Source of the DNA: Thiomonas sp. X19
GTDB taxonomy: Bacteria; Pseudomonadota; Gammaproteobacteria; Burkholderiales; Burkholderiaceae_C
Length of the DNA stretch: 64,000 nt
Reading direction: 5' to 3'
Assembly (NCBI RefSeq): GCF_900089495.1
Contig: NZ_LT605203.1
Coordinates: 4,121,427-4,185,426, forward strand
Position numbers and translations under genes: made by a program. This document shows positions 8,536-18,154 of the stretch, in pieces (positions within the stretch are counted from its first letter, which is position 1; the number at the start of each line of letters is the position of its first letter). The notes under the pieces are model-generated. The model saw nothing but the letters and a program-made list of their open reading frames with translations. It searched no databases and had not been told where the DNA came from.

Positions 8536-9657
8536 TCAGGCGCTCTTGCGCCTGACCTCGCCGCCCTGGGTCATGAGGCAGGCGGCGACGATGTCGTCGT
8601 CCAGGTTGACCACCAGCCCGCGGTCCTTGTCGAGCACGAGCTTGAGGAAGTCGAGCACGTTGCGGGCGTAGAGCTGGGAGGCGTCGGCGGCGACTTGGGC
8701 GGGCAGGTTGGTGTCGCCCACGATCGTCACGCCGTGCCTGACCACGGTCTGGTCGGCTTCGGTGAGCGGGCAGTTGCCGCCTTGGGCGGCGGCCATGTCG
8801 ACAAGGACCGATCCGGGGCGCATGCCCTGGACCATGGCTTCGCTCACCAGCACCGGGGCGCGCCGCCCGGGGATGAGGGCGGTGGTGATGACGATGTTGG
8901 CTTGCTTGACGCGCTCGGCCACCAGGGCGGCCTGGCGCTCCAGCCAGGCCTTGGGCATGGGACGGGCGTAGCCGCCCACGCCCTGGGCGATCTGGCGTTC
9001 TTCGTCGGTCTCGAAGGGCACGTCGATGAACTTGGCGCCCAGCGACTCGACTTGCTCCTTGGCGGCGGGGCGCACGTCGGAGGCTTCCACCACCGCGCCT
9101 AAGCGCTTGGCGGTGGCGATGGCCTGCAGCCCGGCCACGCCGGCGCCGAGCACGACCAGGCGGGCGGCCTTGACGGTGCCGGCGGCGGTCATGAGCATGG
9201 GCATGAAGCGGGGGTAGAGGTTGGCCGCCAGGAGCACGGCTTTGTAGCCGGCGATGTTGGCCTGGCTGGAGAGCACGTCCAGGCCCTGGGCGCGGCTGGT
9301 GCGGGGGGCGGCCTCCAGGGCGAAGGCCGTCAGGCCCGCGCCAGCCAGGGCTTGCAGGCCTGCGGCGTCGAAGGGCTCGAGCATGCCCACCACGGCCGCG
9401 CCGGGCTGCATCTGCGCCAGCTCGTGCGGCTGCGGGCGGCGCACCTTGAGCACGAGCTCGGCCCCCAGCGCCGCCGCGGCGTCAACCATCTGGGCGCCGG
9501 CGCCCTGGTAGTCGGCGTCGGTGGCCCCGGCGCCCAGCCCCGCTCCGCTTTGCACCAGCAGGGTGTGGCCCTGGGCCACCAGCTTCTTCACGGTCTCGGG
9601 CGTGGCCGCCACCCGCCTCTCTCCTCCTAAGCTCTCAGCAACAACGCCGATGCGCAT
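8536..9657 (-). CDS. pntAA: NAD(P) transhydrogenase alpha-1 subunit (NAD-binding)
   Basis: Soluble NADH-binding domain I, 373 residues, related to alanine dehydrogenase. The opening MRIGVVAESLGGERRVAATPE is diagnostic. The nucleotide-binding glycine motif is VVLGAGVAGLQAIATAKRLGA near the middle, and the RQD-loop region is present as RRAPVLVSEAMVQGM. AAGGAGAAT precedes the ATG. First gene of the three-gene pnt operon; split alpha subunits are normal outside the enterobacteria. Confidence 0.95.
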   Translation of the reverse strand: MRIGVVAESLGGERRVAATPETVKKLVAQGHTLLVQSGAGLGAGATDADYQGAGAQMVDAAAALGAELVLKVRRPQPHELAQMQPGAAVVGMLEPFDAAGLQALAGAGLTAFALEAAPRTSRAQGLDVLSSQANIAGYKAVLLAANLYPRFMPMLMTAAGTVKAARLVVLGAGVAGLQAIATAKRLGAVVEASDVRPAAKEQVESLGAKFIDVPFETDEERQIAQGVGGYARPMPKAWLERQAALVAERVKQANIVITTALIPGRRAPVLVSEAMVQGMRPGSVLVDMAAAQGGNCPLTEADQTVVRHGVTIVGDTNLPAQVAADASQLYARNVLDFLKLVLDKDRGLVVNLDDDIVAACLMTQGGEVRRKSA

Positions 9658-9813
9658 CCAGGATTCTCCTTGTGGGTTGGGGATGTCTCATGCAATCCAG
9701 CCCGATATTCTTACCGAAGCGCGGCATTCGGGTGCAAGCGCAGCAAGCCAGCCCCCGGGTTCTCCCGGGGGTTTGATGAAACAATCGGTCACTTCGTCCT
9801 TGAAGGCCAACCC

Positions 9814-10308
9814 ATGCGCCAAGTCTGGAAACCCAGTGTCACCGTTGCCGCCATCATCGAGCAGGATGGCCGCTTTTTGCTGGTGGAGGAACACACCCAG
9901 GAAGGCCTGCGCCTGAACAACCCGGCTGGCCATCTCGAGCCGGGCGAGAGCCCGCTGCAGGGCGTGGCGCGTGAAGCGCTGGAGGAAACCACCCGCGACT
10001 TCACGCCCGACGGGTTGGTGGGCGTGTACCTGTCGCGCTTCCAGCGCCCGGGCGAAGATGTGACTTACCTGCGCTTCGCGTTTCGCGGCAGCGTGGGCGC
10101 AAGCGTGGCCGGGCGCGTGCTGGATCACGGCATCGTCCGCACCCTGTGGCTGACGCCCGAGGAAGTGCGCGCCAGCCAGTCGCGGCATCGCAGTCCGCTG
10201 GTGCTGCAGTGCGTGGAGGATCACCTCGCCGGCAAGTGTTATCCCCTCGACTTGGTGACGACCCATGCCAGCGTGCTGGCGCTGCAGGGCGGGGGCGGCG
10301 GCGCCTAA
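9814..10308 (+). CDS. NUDIX hydrolase (NudJ-like)
   Basis: Nucleotide-diphosphate hydrolase of 164 residues. The Nudix box is GHLEPGESPLQGVAREALEE at about residues 36-55, giving the G-x5-E-x7-R-E-x2-E-E arrangement of metal ligands. The start at 9814 follows GAAGG and opens with the beta strand VTVAAIIEQDGRFLLVEE. It sits nine bases upstream of mnmA, a pairing common in betaproteobacteria and similar to the NudJ-MnmA pairing of E. coli. The substrate is unknown from sequence; NudJ acts on thiamin pyrophosphates and nucleotides. Confidence 0.88.
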   Translation: MRQVWKPSVTVAAIIEQDGRFLLVEEHTQEGLRLNNPAGHLEPGESPLQGVAREALEETTRDFTPDGLVGVYLSRFQRPGEDVTYLRFAFRGSVGASVAGRVLDHGIVRTLWLTPEEVRASQSRHRSPLVLQCVEDHLAGKCYPLDLVTTHASVLALQGGGGGA

Positions 10309-10317
10309 AATTTGCGC

Positions 10318-11487
10318 ATGTTGCCCAGCCCCAAACCCCGCGTCGTCGTCGGCCTGTCCGGTGGCGTCGATTCATCCGTTTCCGCCTGGCTGCTCAAGCA
10401 GCAGGGCTACGACGTCGTCGGCCTGTTCATGAAGAACTGGGAAGACGACGATGACAGCGAATACTGCGCGTCGCGCCAGGACTGGCTGGATGCGGTGAGC
10501 GTGGCCGACCGCATCGGCATCGACATCGAAGCGGTGAATTTCGCCGCCGAATACAAAGACCGCGTGTTCGCCGAATTCCTGCGCGAATACGCCGCCGGAC
10601 GCACGCCCAACCCCGATGTGCTGTGCAACGCCGAAATCAAGTTCAAGGCTTTTCTCGACCATGCCATGCGCCTGGGCGCGGAGAAAATCGCCACCGGCCA
10701 TTACGCCCGGGTACGCGAAACGGCACCGGGATTCGAGCTGCTGCGCGGGCTCGATGCGTCCAAGGACCAGAGCTATTTCCTGCATCGGCTGAACCAGTCG
10801 CAGTTGTCGAAAACCTTGTTCCCGGTGGGTGCGCTGCACAAGACCGAGGTGCGCCGCATCGCTGCGGAAATCGGCCTGCACAATGCGCGCAAGAAGGACT
10901 CGACCGGAATCTGCTTCATCGGCGAGCGGCCGTTTCGCGAGTTTCTCAACCGTTACTTGCCGACCCGCCCCGGACCGATGAAAACGCCCGATGGGCGCCT
11001 GCTTGGCGAACATGTCGGCCTGGCGTTCTACACCCTGGGGCAGCGCAAGGGCATTGGTCTGGGCGGCAGCAAGGACGGCAGCGGCGAACCTTGGTTCGTG
11101 GCGCGCAAGGACATGGCCAGCAACACCCTCTATGTCGCGCAGGGTCACGACCATCCTTGGCTGCTGAGCCACAGCCTGCGAGCCAGCGATATGAGCTGGG
11201 TGGCGGGAGTCGCACCCAGCGCCGGCACGGTTCACGAGGACATGCAGGGCCGCTCCCGGGGGGCTCTCAGCGCCAAGACGCGCTACCGCCAGGCGGATAG
11301 CGCCTGCCGCATCGGCGAGCTGGATGACGGCGGCTTTTCGCTGGCGTTCGACACGCCGCAGTGGGCAGCGACGCCTGGCCAGTCGGCCGTGGTCTATGCG
11401 GGGGAGGTTTGTCTGGGAGGCGGCGTCATCACCAAAACGGACCGCCTCGTGGCCGAGGCGATGACGCCAGCAATCGCCCGCGCTTGA
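10318..11487 (+). CDS. mnmA: tRNA-specific 2-thiouridylase MnmA
   Basis: Forms 2-thiouridine at the wobble base of Lys, Glu and Gln tRNAs. 389 residues. The PP-loop GLSGGVDSS is near residues 12-20. The first catalytic cysteine is in [13 protein letters not shown], and the second in [17 protein letters not shown]. The C-terminal beta-barrel includes [10 protein letters not shown]. The gene starts nine bases after the NUDIX stop and is likely co-transcribed with it. It is convergent with the CsoR-family gene downstream. Confidence 0.96.
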   Translation: MLPSPKPRVVVGLSGGVDSSVSAWLLKQQGYDVVGLFMKNWEDDDDSEYCASRQDWLDAVSVADRIGIDIEAVNFAAEYKDRVFAEFLREYAAGRTPNPDVLCNAEIKFKAFLDHAMRLGAEKIATGHYARVRETAPGFELLRGLDASKDQSYFLHRLNQSQLSKTLFPVGALHKTEVRRIAAEIGLHNARKKDSTGICFIGERPFREFLNRYLPTRPGPMKTPDGRLLGEHVGLAFYTLGQRKGIGLGGSKDGSGEPWFVARKDMASNTLYVAQGHDHPWLLSHSLRASDMSWVAGVAPSAGTVHEDMQGRSRGALSAKTRYRQADSACRIGELDDGGFSLAFDTPQWAATPGQSAVVYAGEVCLGGGVITKTDRLVAEAMTPAIARA

Positions 11488-11501
11488 GCGGGCGGGGCGG
11501 T

Positions 11502-11792
11502 TCAGGTCATGCGGCTCAACAGGGTTTCCATCTCCTCCATCATGGAATCGAGCTTGACCTTCTCGGTCGGGCCGCCGTCCATGCGGGAGTCGAGCTCCTG
11601 CTCGATGTAGCAAACGGTCATGCGCACGAAGGTGCTGTCCAGCGCCTTGCGCACCGCCGACAGTTGCTGCGCAACCTTGAGGCAGGGTTCGCCTTCGTCG
11701 ATCATGCGCTGCACACCGCGCAACTGACCCTCGGCGCGCTTGAGGCGGTTGAGGATGTCGGTACGCGAAGATTGATCGGTGAGAACAGTCAT
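11502..11792 (-). CDS. CsoR/FrmR-family (DUF156) transcriptional repressor with atypical ligand set
   Basis: Small all-helical regulator of 96 residues from ATG 11792, preceded by a GGAGAG ribosome binding site. The family helices are clear: ILNRLKRAEGQLRGVQRMI and CLKVAQQLSAVRKALDSTF. Cys37 aligns with the first ligand of CsoR (Cys36) and FrmR (Cys35). The canonical histidine position is Tyr62 and the second CsoR cysteine position is Glu66; a cysteine (Cys61) stands one residue before the His position. Classical copper binding is therefore unlikely. It follows the DUF2892 gene by 122 bases and may respond to reactive sulfur, an aldehyde or a metal; this is an inference. Confidence 0.85.
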   Translation of the reverse strand: MTVLTDQSSRTDILNRLKRAEGQLRGVQRMIDEGEPCLKVAQQLSAVRKALDSTFVRMTVCYIEQELDSRMDGGPTEKVKLDSMMEEMETLLSRMT

Positions 11793-11914
11793 GAAGGACT
11801 CTCCAGGGGGCTGGGTATGGGGAGGAGTGGAATGGCGCATCCGTTGCCTTTCATGATACTGAGGCGGTCGGCCTTGCGTTGCGGGCTCACCCATGCGAGC
11901 TGAGCCGAGGCGGT

Positions 11915-12139
11915 TCAGCTCCCGCAACTCAGCTTGGACTCAGGCACGCCCGCCTTTTTCAGGATGATGCCCAGCGGGCAAAAGTTGGTGAAGCCGAACT
12001 GCAGCAGGTTGGCACCCACGAAGGCGGTCAGCAGCAGGAACCATTCGGACACGAAAATCGGGCTTTCTCGTACACCCAGGGCGAGGGACAGCAGGATGAA
12101 GGTCCCGGCAAAAATACGGATGTAGCGTTCAACGGTCAT
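11915..12139 (-). CDS. DUF2892 (YgaP-like) membrane protein
   Basis: 74-residue protein with two transmembrane helices (IFAGTFILLSLALGV and WFLLLTAFVGANLLQFGF), followed by NFCPLGIILKKAG with a conserved cysteine and a second cysteine near the C-terminus. The fold matches the transmembrane part of YgaP-type rhodaneses, here without a rhodanese domain. GGAG lies just before the ATG. It stands upstream of and on the same strand as the DUF156 regulator, an arrangement seen with sulfur-handling genes. Confidence 0.8.
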   Translation of the reverse strand: MTVERYIRIFAGTFILLSLALGVRESPIFVSEWFLLLTAFVGANLLQFGFTNFCPLGIILKKAGVPESKLSCGS

Positions 12140-12174
12140 GGTCAGGCTCCAGCGGTTGGATGGGAATCAATGCA

Positions 12175-12215
12175 TCAAAAGTAATGCAAACCCACCCGGG
12201 TATCAAGCGGGTGGG
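12175..12215 (-). terminator. Likely terminator of the RND efflux operon
   Basis: On the minus strand CCCACCCG (12215-12208) pairs with CGGGTGGG (12198-12191) across a nine-base loop, and a U-rich stretch (TTTGCATTACTTTT) follows. It lies 36 bases past the pump gene's stop codon. Confidence 0.6.
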
Positions 12216-12250
12216 CGGCGGCGGGAATGACAAGTTGTAAAGGCGGCCCA

Positions 12251-15200
12251 TCATGCTTGCATCGGCGGTGGCGATTGGACACGAAGCTGCCAGATGTAAT
12301 ACAGCAGCGGAATCACGATGAGCGTGAGGATGGTCGACAGTAGGGTACCGAAGATCAGCGACACCGCCAGCCCGCCGAACACCGGGTCGGACACCATCAC
12401 GGCCGAGCCGAAGATGATGGCCAGCGCGGTGAGCAGAATGGGACGCAGACGCACGGCGCCGGCCTGCGCCACCGACTCCTGCAGGCTGTAGCCGCGGGCG
12501 CGGTAGTCGAGGATGAAGTCGATCAGCAGCAGTGAGTTGCGCACCACCACGCCCGCCAGGGCGATCACCCCGATCATCGACGTCGCGGTAAATGCCTGGT
12601 GCGTGATCCAGTGACCGGGAAACACACCGATGAGGGTGAGCGGAATCGCTCCCATGACGATGACCGGCAGCAGGAAGGACCTGTAGTACGCCACCAGCAG
12701 CAGGTAGATGAACACCAGCGCCACCATGAAGGCCGAGCCCAGGTCGCGGAATACGTCGAGCGTCAGGCGCATCTCGCCGCCCCACAGCAGCTGGTAGCCT
12801 TTGAGGTCGGATGCCGGGGTGTCGGTGAAGCCGAGGTTGCCGGTGGTGAAGGTGGTGCCGTTGGCCAGTTTTTTGCCGTCGAGCCTGGAGTTCAGGCTGA
12901 GCGTGGCATAGACCGGGCTGGAGTGGATCATCTCGCCGCCCACATAGACCACAGGATGCTGGTCGCGGGTGTAGATCGGCTTGGCCAAGCTGGTTTTCTC
13001 CACCGTGGCGATGCTGGCTAGCGGAACGATCTTGCCCTGCGCATTCTGGATCGGCACGTCGAGCAATTGCTGCGGGCTCTGGCGGTCGGCGCGTGGCACG
13101 CGCACGATGATGTTGATCGGCTCCAGCGAGGCGTTGTCGTGGATGGCACCCACCTTCATCCCGGACACATAGTTGTGCAGCAGTTGAATCACCTGCCCCG
13201 GAACGATGCCCGACATGGCCGCTTTCTGGCGGTCGATCTCGATGCGGTATTCGGCCGTGGTTGCCGTGACCGAATCGTCCTGGTTCATCAGGCCATAGGT
13301 CTTGTCGAAGTCGGCCAGCACGTTCTTGGCGGAGCTGCGCAGGGTGTCGTAGTTCGGGCCGTACAACTCGGCCATGACCTGCGCACGCACGGGCGGGCCG
13401 GGTGGAGTTTCGAACAGCTTGATGAAGCTGGACGGAAAGCGTGCACGCACCGCGGCGAGCCGCTCATCGAGCTGTTGCACGATGGCGTGCGACCCGATCG
13501 AGCGCTCGTTCTTGCCCACGAGATTGACGCGAATTTGCGCGAAGTTGTCGCCGCGCTTGAGCATGTCGCCACGCACCAGCGAGGCGAAGTCGATGGGCGC
13601 GGCTTCGCCGACGAAGGTCTGGAAATCGACCACATAGGGGTTGGTCGCCAGCACATCGCCAACCGCGCGTGCCACTTCGTCGGTGCGTTCCAGCGATGAG
13701 CCTGCCGGCGTATCCACCTGCACCAGGAAGGTGTTGGTGTTGTCGTTCGGCAGCATTTTCAGCTCCACGCCCAGCGGCGACAGCGGACCGTTCATGCCGG
13801 ACGGGCGGATGAACTGCCAAGCCGGCATCAACATCGCCGCAATCAACAACAACAGCACCGCGAGCAGCATCAGGTTGCGCCTGGTGCGGCTCTTGAGCAT
13901 GGGCTCGATGAGCTTGAGGTAGGCCGTGTGCAGTTTGTCGTCCTGGCGCGCGCCCTGCTCTTCCAGCGCCTCGCTGCGCGCCAGGGCTTCGCGCGCGGCC
14001 TTCTTGCTCAGCCACACGCGCGCTGCCCAGGGCACGACGATGTAGGCCAGCAGCAGCGAGGCGATCATCGCCACCGGCACGTTGATCGGGATGGGGCGCA
14101 TGAACGGACCCATCATGCCGCTGACGAAGGCCATCGGAATGAAGGCCAGGATCACAGCCAGCGTGGCCATATTGGTCGGGTTGCCGATCTCGTTGGTGGC
14201 CTCGATCACGGTGGAGATGAAGTCGCCCTTGGGCCCGCTGTGCAGATGGCGGTGGATGTTTTCGATCACCACGATCGCGCCATCCACCAGCAGGCCCAGC
14301 GACAAGATGAGCGCGAACAAGGTGATGCGGTTAATGCTCTGGCCGATGATGAGATCGACCGCGAGCACGGCGAACAGCGTCAGCGGCACCGTGAGGGTGA
14401 CGATGCCCGCCTCGCGCCAGCCGAGGAAAAACCACAGCAGCAGCGACACGCTGACGATGGCGATTCCCAAGTGTTCGACCAGGGTGTTCACCGCCTCGTT
14501 GGCCTTGTGGCCATCGTCACGCGTGACCGTGACATGCACACCCTGCGGCAGCGCGTAAGACTTGATGATGTCGAGCTTGGCCAGCACGTCATGCACCACC
14601 ACCACGGCATTGGTGCCGGACTTCTTGGCAATGGCCAGGGTGACGGCGCTCATCTCCTGCCCGTGCGGCTTGCCCTTGGCGGCCAGGCCCCAGGCGAAGT
14701 GCGACAGATCGTCCACATGCTCGGGGCCGTCCACCACGCGCGCCACGTCCTTCAGGTAGACCGGCTTGCCACCGGGCGCGCCGATCATGATGTCGCCCAC
14801 CTGCTGCGCGTTGCCGAGAAAGCTGTCCACGCGCACCGGCGTGACCTGGTTGTTGTCGACCACATTGCCGATGGGCGCGGCGGCGTTGCTGCCCTGCAGA
14901 ATCTTGTCGAGCTGCTCCAGCGGAATGCCGGCAGCGGCCAGCCTGGATGGCGAAATCCACACATTCACAGCCCGCGGCGCACCGCCCACCACCTCGGTGA
15001 ACGACACGCCCGGCACATTGCGCAAATGCGCCAGCACCTTCTCGCCGACGTCGCGCAACTGCACGCCGCCCATGCTGGCGGACGACAGCGTCAGGGTCAG
15101 AATCGGCACATCGTCCACGTTGATCGGCTTGATCACCGGCTGCATCGCCCCGGGGGGAATGCGGTCGAGGTTCTGCATCAGCTGGTTGTACATCTTGACC

Positions 15201-15523
15201 AGGCTTTTCTCCTGGTCCTCGCCCACTTTGAACTGCACCGTGACCACGCCGAAATCGTTCGTCGCGTAGCCGTAGGTGTGATCGACACCGGACATCGACG
15301 CCATGATCGCTTCCAGCGGCTTGACCACCAGGTTCTGGATTTCCTGCGGGCCGGCACCGGGCTTGGCGACGATGATGTTTGCCGCCGGCACCACGATCTG
15401 CGGGTTGTACTCGCGCGGCGTGACCAGCAGCGCCAGCACCCCGACCAGCGTGAGCGCCACCATGACGAGGGCGGTGATCTTGGAACTGATGAAGGCGCGG
15501 GCCAGCCTGCCCGCGCTGTTCAT
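12251..15523 (-). CDS. RND efflux pump, inner-membrane permease subunit
   Basis: Proton-driven multidrug or metal efflux pump of 1090 residues, the usual RND length, with 12 expected membrane helices and two large periplasmic loops. The N-terminus (ITALVMVALTLVGVLALLVTPREYNPQI) and the TM4 segment LILSLGLLVDGAIVVIENIH are clear. TM4 has one aspartate (VDGA) where AcrB has two (VDDA), so it is closer in this feature to CusA-like pumps, although the overall sequence looks like the acriflavin-resistance type. The start at 15523 follows GAAGG and is 10 bases after the adaptor stop; a GTG at 15541 is the alternative. Last gene of the tolC-adaptor-pump operon. Confidence 0.93.
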   Translation of the reverse strand: MNSAGRLARAFISSKITALVMVALTLVGVLALLVTPREYNPQIVVPAANIIVAKPGAGPQEIQNLVVKPLEAIMASMSGVDHTYGYATNDFGVVTVQFKVGEDQEKSLVKMYNQLMQNLDRIPPGAMQPVIKPINVDDVPILTLTLSSASMGGVQLRDVGEKVLAHLRNVPGVSFTEVVGGAPRAVNVWISPSRLAAAGIPLEQLDKILQGSNAAAPIGNVVDNNQVTPVRVDSFLGNAQQVGDIMIGAPGGKPVYLKDVARVVDGPEHVDDLSHFAWGLAAKGKPHGQEMSAVTLAIAKKSGTNAVVVVHDVLAKLDIIKSYALPQGVHVTVTRDDGHKANEAVNTLVEHLGIAIVSVSLLLWFFLGWREAGIVTLTVPLTLFAVLAVDLIIGQSINRITLFALILSLGLLVDGAIVVIENIHRHLHSGPKGDFISTVIEATNEIGNPTNMATLAVILAFIPMAFVSGMMGPFMRPIPINVPVAMIASLLLAYIVVPWAARVWLSKKAAREALARSEALEEQGARQDDKLHTAYLKLIEPMLKSRTRRNLMLLAVLLLLIAAMLMPAWQFIRPSGMNGPLSPLGVELKMLPNDNTNTFLVQVDTPAGSSLERTDEVARAVGDVLATNPYVVDFQTFVGEAAPIDFASLVRGDMLKRGDNFAQIRVNLVGKNERSIGSHAIVQQLDERLAAVRARFPSSFIKLFETPPGPPVRAQVMAELYGPNYDTLRSSAKNVLADFDKTYGLMNQDDSVTATTAEYRIEIDRQKAAMSGIVPGQVIQLLHNYVSGMKVGAIHDNASLEPINIIVRVPRADRQSPQQLLDVPIQNAQGKIVPLASIATVEKTSLAKPIYTRDQHPVVYVGGEMIHSSPVYATLSLNSRLDGKKLANGTTFTTGNLGFTDTPASDLKGYQLLWGGEMRLTLDVFRDLGSAFMVALVFIYLLLVAYYRSFLLPVIVMGAIPLTLIGVFPGHWITHQAFTATSMIGVIALAGVVVRNSLLLIDFILDYRARGYSLQESVAQAGAVRLRPILLTALAIIFGSAVMVSDPVFGGLAVSLIFGTLLSTILTLIVIPLLYYIWQLRVQSPPPMQA

Positions 15524-15533
15524 GGGGGCGCCT

Positions 15534-16688
15534 TCAGCCACGGTTGCCTCCGCCGATCTTCACGCCGTTTTCCACTGCGCCCAGGTTGCTGGTGACGATA
15601 GTGTCGTCCGCGCTCAAGCCCGCCTGAATTTCGACCTCGTCGCCGGTCTGCGCGCCCAGCCGGACCAGGCGGAAATGGGCGATGCCATCCCTGTCCACCA
15701 CGAACACCCCGGTCATCCCGGCGCGATCGACCACCGCGGCTTGTGGCACACGCAATTGCGGCGAGCTGCCGACCGGAAAGCCCACGCGCACGAAGCTGCC
15801 GCTGTCGAGCCCGGCGTTGGCGGGCAGATCGATCTTCACGGTGTGCGTGTGGCTCATCGGATCGGCCACCGGCACGGCCTGGGCAATGATGCCCTGCAGC
15901 GTTTTGCCATTCGCAAACATCTGCACCGTGTCGCCAATCCTGATCTTGCCGTAGACCTCGCCCGGCACTTGTGTTTGCACCTGCAGCTTGCCTTGGCCTT
16001 CGATCACCAGCACCGGGCGGCCCGGTGCCGCCAGATCACCCTGATTCGCCATTTTTTGCACCACCACGCCGGCAATCGGCGAAGTCACGGAGGCATAGCG
16101 CATTTGCGCCAATGCGGTGTTGAGCCCTGCCTGCGCCGCGGCCACCTGTTGCCGTGCCACCTGGTAGCGCAGTTGGGTCTGATCCCACTGCTGTTTCGGA
16201 ATGGCCTGATCTTTGTAGAGATTGCCAAAGCGCTCGTCATCCCCCTTGGCATTGGCGAAATTGGCCTGCGCCTGCGCAAGGCCTGCACGCGCCTGCGCCA
16301 CCTGACCCTCGATGTCGGTGGGGTCGACCTGGAACAGCAGTTCTCCCGCCTTCACCGTCTGACCTTCCTTCACCGTCAGGGTACGGATGTAGCCCATCAG
16401 GCGCGACGCCACCTGCACCTGATTGCTCGACACCACCGTGCCCGACAACAGGGTGAGATGCTGCAGATTGCTGGAGGCGAGCTTGAGGGTTCGCGCCGCG
16501 ACCAGGCGCGGGGCCGCCGCGGTGCTGGCCGTTTCGTCGGGACGGCCGCAGCCGGACAGCAACGCGGCCGCGAGCAGCAGGGCCAGCGGCGTGCGTTTCA
16601 GGCTGAGGCCGGGCAGGAAGCGCGATGGGGCATGGGGCATGATGTTCTCGACTGAATGGGGTGGGCGACCGGGTGTATCCGTGGTCAT
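15534..16688 (-). CDS. RND efflux periplasmic adaptor (membrane fusion) lipoprotein
   Basis: 384 residues. The signal peptide ends in the lipobox LLSGC, so the mature protein is anchored to the inner membrane. The first lipoyl/barrel half (VASRLMGYIRTLTVKEGQTVKAGELLFQVD) is followed by a helical hairpin rich in Gln and Ala that docks on the outer membrane channel. The second half-motif is ASVTSPIAGVVVQKMANQGDL. Its ATG at 16688 overlaps the outer membrane gene's stop as TGATG, suggesting coupled translation; an internal ATG at 16640 gives a more usual signal peptide and is a real alternative. Confidence 0.92.
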   Translation of the reverse strand: MTTDTPGRPPHSVENIMPHAPSRFLPGLSLKRTPLALLLAAALLSGCGRPDETASTAAAPRLVAARTLKLASSNLQHLTLLSGTVVSSNQVQVASRLMGYIRTLTVKEGQTVKAGELLFQVDPTDIEGQVAQARAGLAQAQANFANAKGDDERFGNLYKDQAIPKQQWDQTQLRYQVARQQVAAAQAGLNTALAQMRYASVTSPIAGVVVQKMANQGDLAAPGRPVLVIEGQGKLQVQTQVPGEVYGKIRIGDTVQMFANGKTLQGIIAQAVPVADPMSHTHTVKIDLPANAGLDSGSFVRVGFPVGSSPQLRVPQAAVVDRAGMTGVFVVDRDGIAHFRLVRLGAQTGDEVEIQAGLSADDTIVTSNLGAVENGVKIGGGNRG

Positions 16689-18154
16689 CAGGGTTGGGCC
16701 GAGGTTGAGGCCGGCTGCGCTTGCATGGCGGACGCAGCGACAGATGCCGTGGCGGACGCGACGACAGGTTGCAGGCCGTCGAGCGTGAGCTGGCCCAGGG
16801 CCAGGCGCAGTGCGGCGCGCTGCATATTGATCTGGTTGCGCGCCAGCACCAGGTCGGCGCGGGCCTTGTCGAGTTGGGCTTGCGCGCCCTGCACCTCCAC
16901 CAGCGTGCCGACGCCGTTGGCATAGCGCTTGCTCACGATGCGCGCGGCTTCTTCGGATTGCTGCACCGCGAGGGCGCGTGTCTTGAGCTGGTTCTGCGCG
17001 TCCAGCGCCTTGCGGTAGCTGTCCTGAATCTGCATGCCGAGCTGGTTCTCCGCCGACTGCAACTTGGCCTGCATCTCCATGCGCTGCGCCACGGCCTGAT
17101 CCACCCCCTGGCGGGCGACGCCGCCATCGAACACATTCCAGGTGAGCTGCGCGCCGATGGTGTAGCTGTGCGCGCTGAAGCCCACGCTCGGGTCGGCGGT
17201 GTCGACACGCGCCAAGGCGCCCACCTGCGGATACAACTCCGAGCGGGCCACTTCCACCTTGCCCGAAGCCGCTTGAATCTGCTGCCGCAGTGCCTGGATC
17301 TGTGGGTTGTTCTCCAACGCCTGGCCGATCCAGCTGTCCGGGCTGCCAGCGGGCAGGCTCACCTGCACCTCCGGCCCAAGCTCGATCTTCTCCGTCAGCG
17401 GCAGACCCAACGCCACATGCAGCGCATCCATCGCCTGCGCCTCCATGTCGCCAGCCTGCTCTTGCTGCAGCTTCACGTCTTCCAGCCGCACCTGGGCCGA
17501 AAGCAAATCGCTCTTGATCACCACGCCCTGCTTGAGCAGGCTGTCCACGGTTTTCACCTGGCTCTGCGCCGCCTCCAGCGCCTTGGCCGCCACGCCCTGG
17601 AAGGCGCGCGCGGTGTACACGCCGTCGTAAGCCTGCAGCGCACGGGCGATGATTTGCTGACGCGCCGCAACGTCGCCCGACTGCGCCGCCAGCAGCATGG
17701 AACGCGCCTGCTGCCGATAGCCCTGCAACTTGCCGCCGGTGTAAAGCGGCAACTGGGCTTCCAGCCGCGTGCTGAAATTGTTCACCCAGCCGGGATCGTT
17801 CAGGTTGTTGGGGGCGACGCCGAGAGACTCCGGGCCAGTGAACTGGTTGGCGCCGAAGTCGTTGAACGTGGCCTGGCGCTGCGACAGCTTCATGCCGAAG
17901 GCATTCAGCGCGTCATTGGTGCGGGTGGCGCCCACGGTGGCAGTGATCTTGGGCAGGCGCGCACCTTCGGCTTGCGACACGCCGGCCTGGGCCTGGGCAA
18001 TTTGCGCCTGGGCCGAAAGCAGGTCAGGGTTTTGACGCAAGGCCATGTCGATGGCCTGACGAAAATCCAGCGTCAATGCCTCTGCCCAAACAGGCCACGC
18101 GGCGACCAGCAGAACAACACCGACACCGATGCGGCGCATTGCGGAATCAGCCAT
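16688..18154 (-). CDS. TolC-family outer membrane efflux protein
   Basis: Outer membrane channel of 488 residues, with a signal peptide ending near VWAEA. Two OEP repeats begin at LDFRQAIDMALRQNPDLLSAQAQIAQAQAG and, in the second half, at NNPQIQALRQQIQAASGKVEVARSE, as expected for the internally duplicated family. It has no lipobox cysteine, so it is TolC-like rather than OprM-like. First gene of the efflux operon. A cluster of inverted half-sites lies 147 bases upstream. Confidence 0.92.
   Translation of the reverse strand: MADSAMRRIGVGVVLLVAAWPVWAEALTLDFRQAIDMALRQNPDLLSAQAQIAQAQAGVSQAEGARLPKITATVGATRTNDALNAFGMKLSQRQATFNDFGANQFTGPESLGVAPNNLNDPGWVNNFSTRLEAQLPLYTGGKLQGYRQQARSMLLAAQSGDVAARQQIIARALQAYDGVYTARAFQGVAAKALEAAQSQVKTVDSLLKQGVVIKSDLLSAQVRLEDVKLQQEQAGDMEAQAMDALHVALGLPLTEKIELGPEVQVSLPAGSPDSWIGQALENNPQIQALRQQIQAASGKVEVARSELYPQVGALARVDTADPSVGFSAHSYTIGAQLTWNVFDGGVARQGVDQAVAQRMEMQAKLQSAENQLGMQIQDSYRKALDAQNQLKTRALAVQQSEEAARIVSKRYANGVGTLVEVQGAQAQLDKARADLVLARNQINMQRAALRLALGQLTLDGLQPVVASATASVAASAMQAQPASTSAQP

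Noticed and set aside
9752..9771. CCCCCGGG/CCCGGGGG palindrome between pntAA and the NUDIX gene as a terminator
   Set aside because: It lies between divergent genes where no transcript should end; only three T follow. It may be a repeat relict or operator, but evidence is too thin to annotate.
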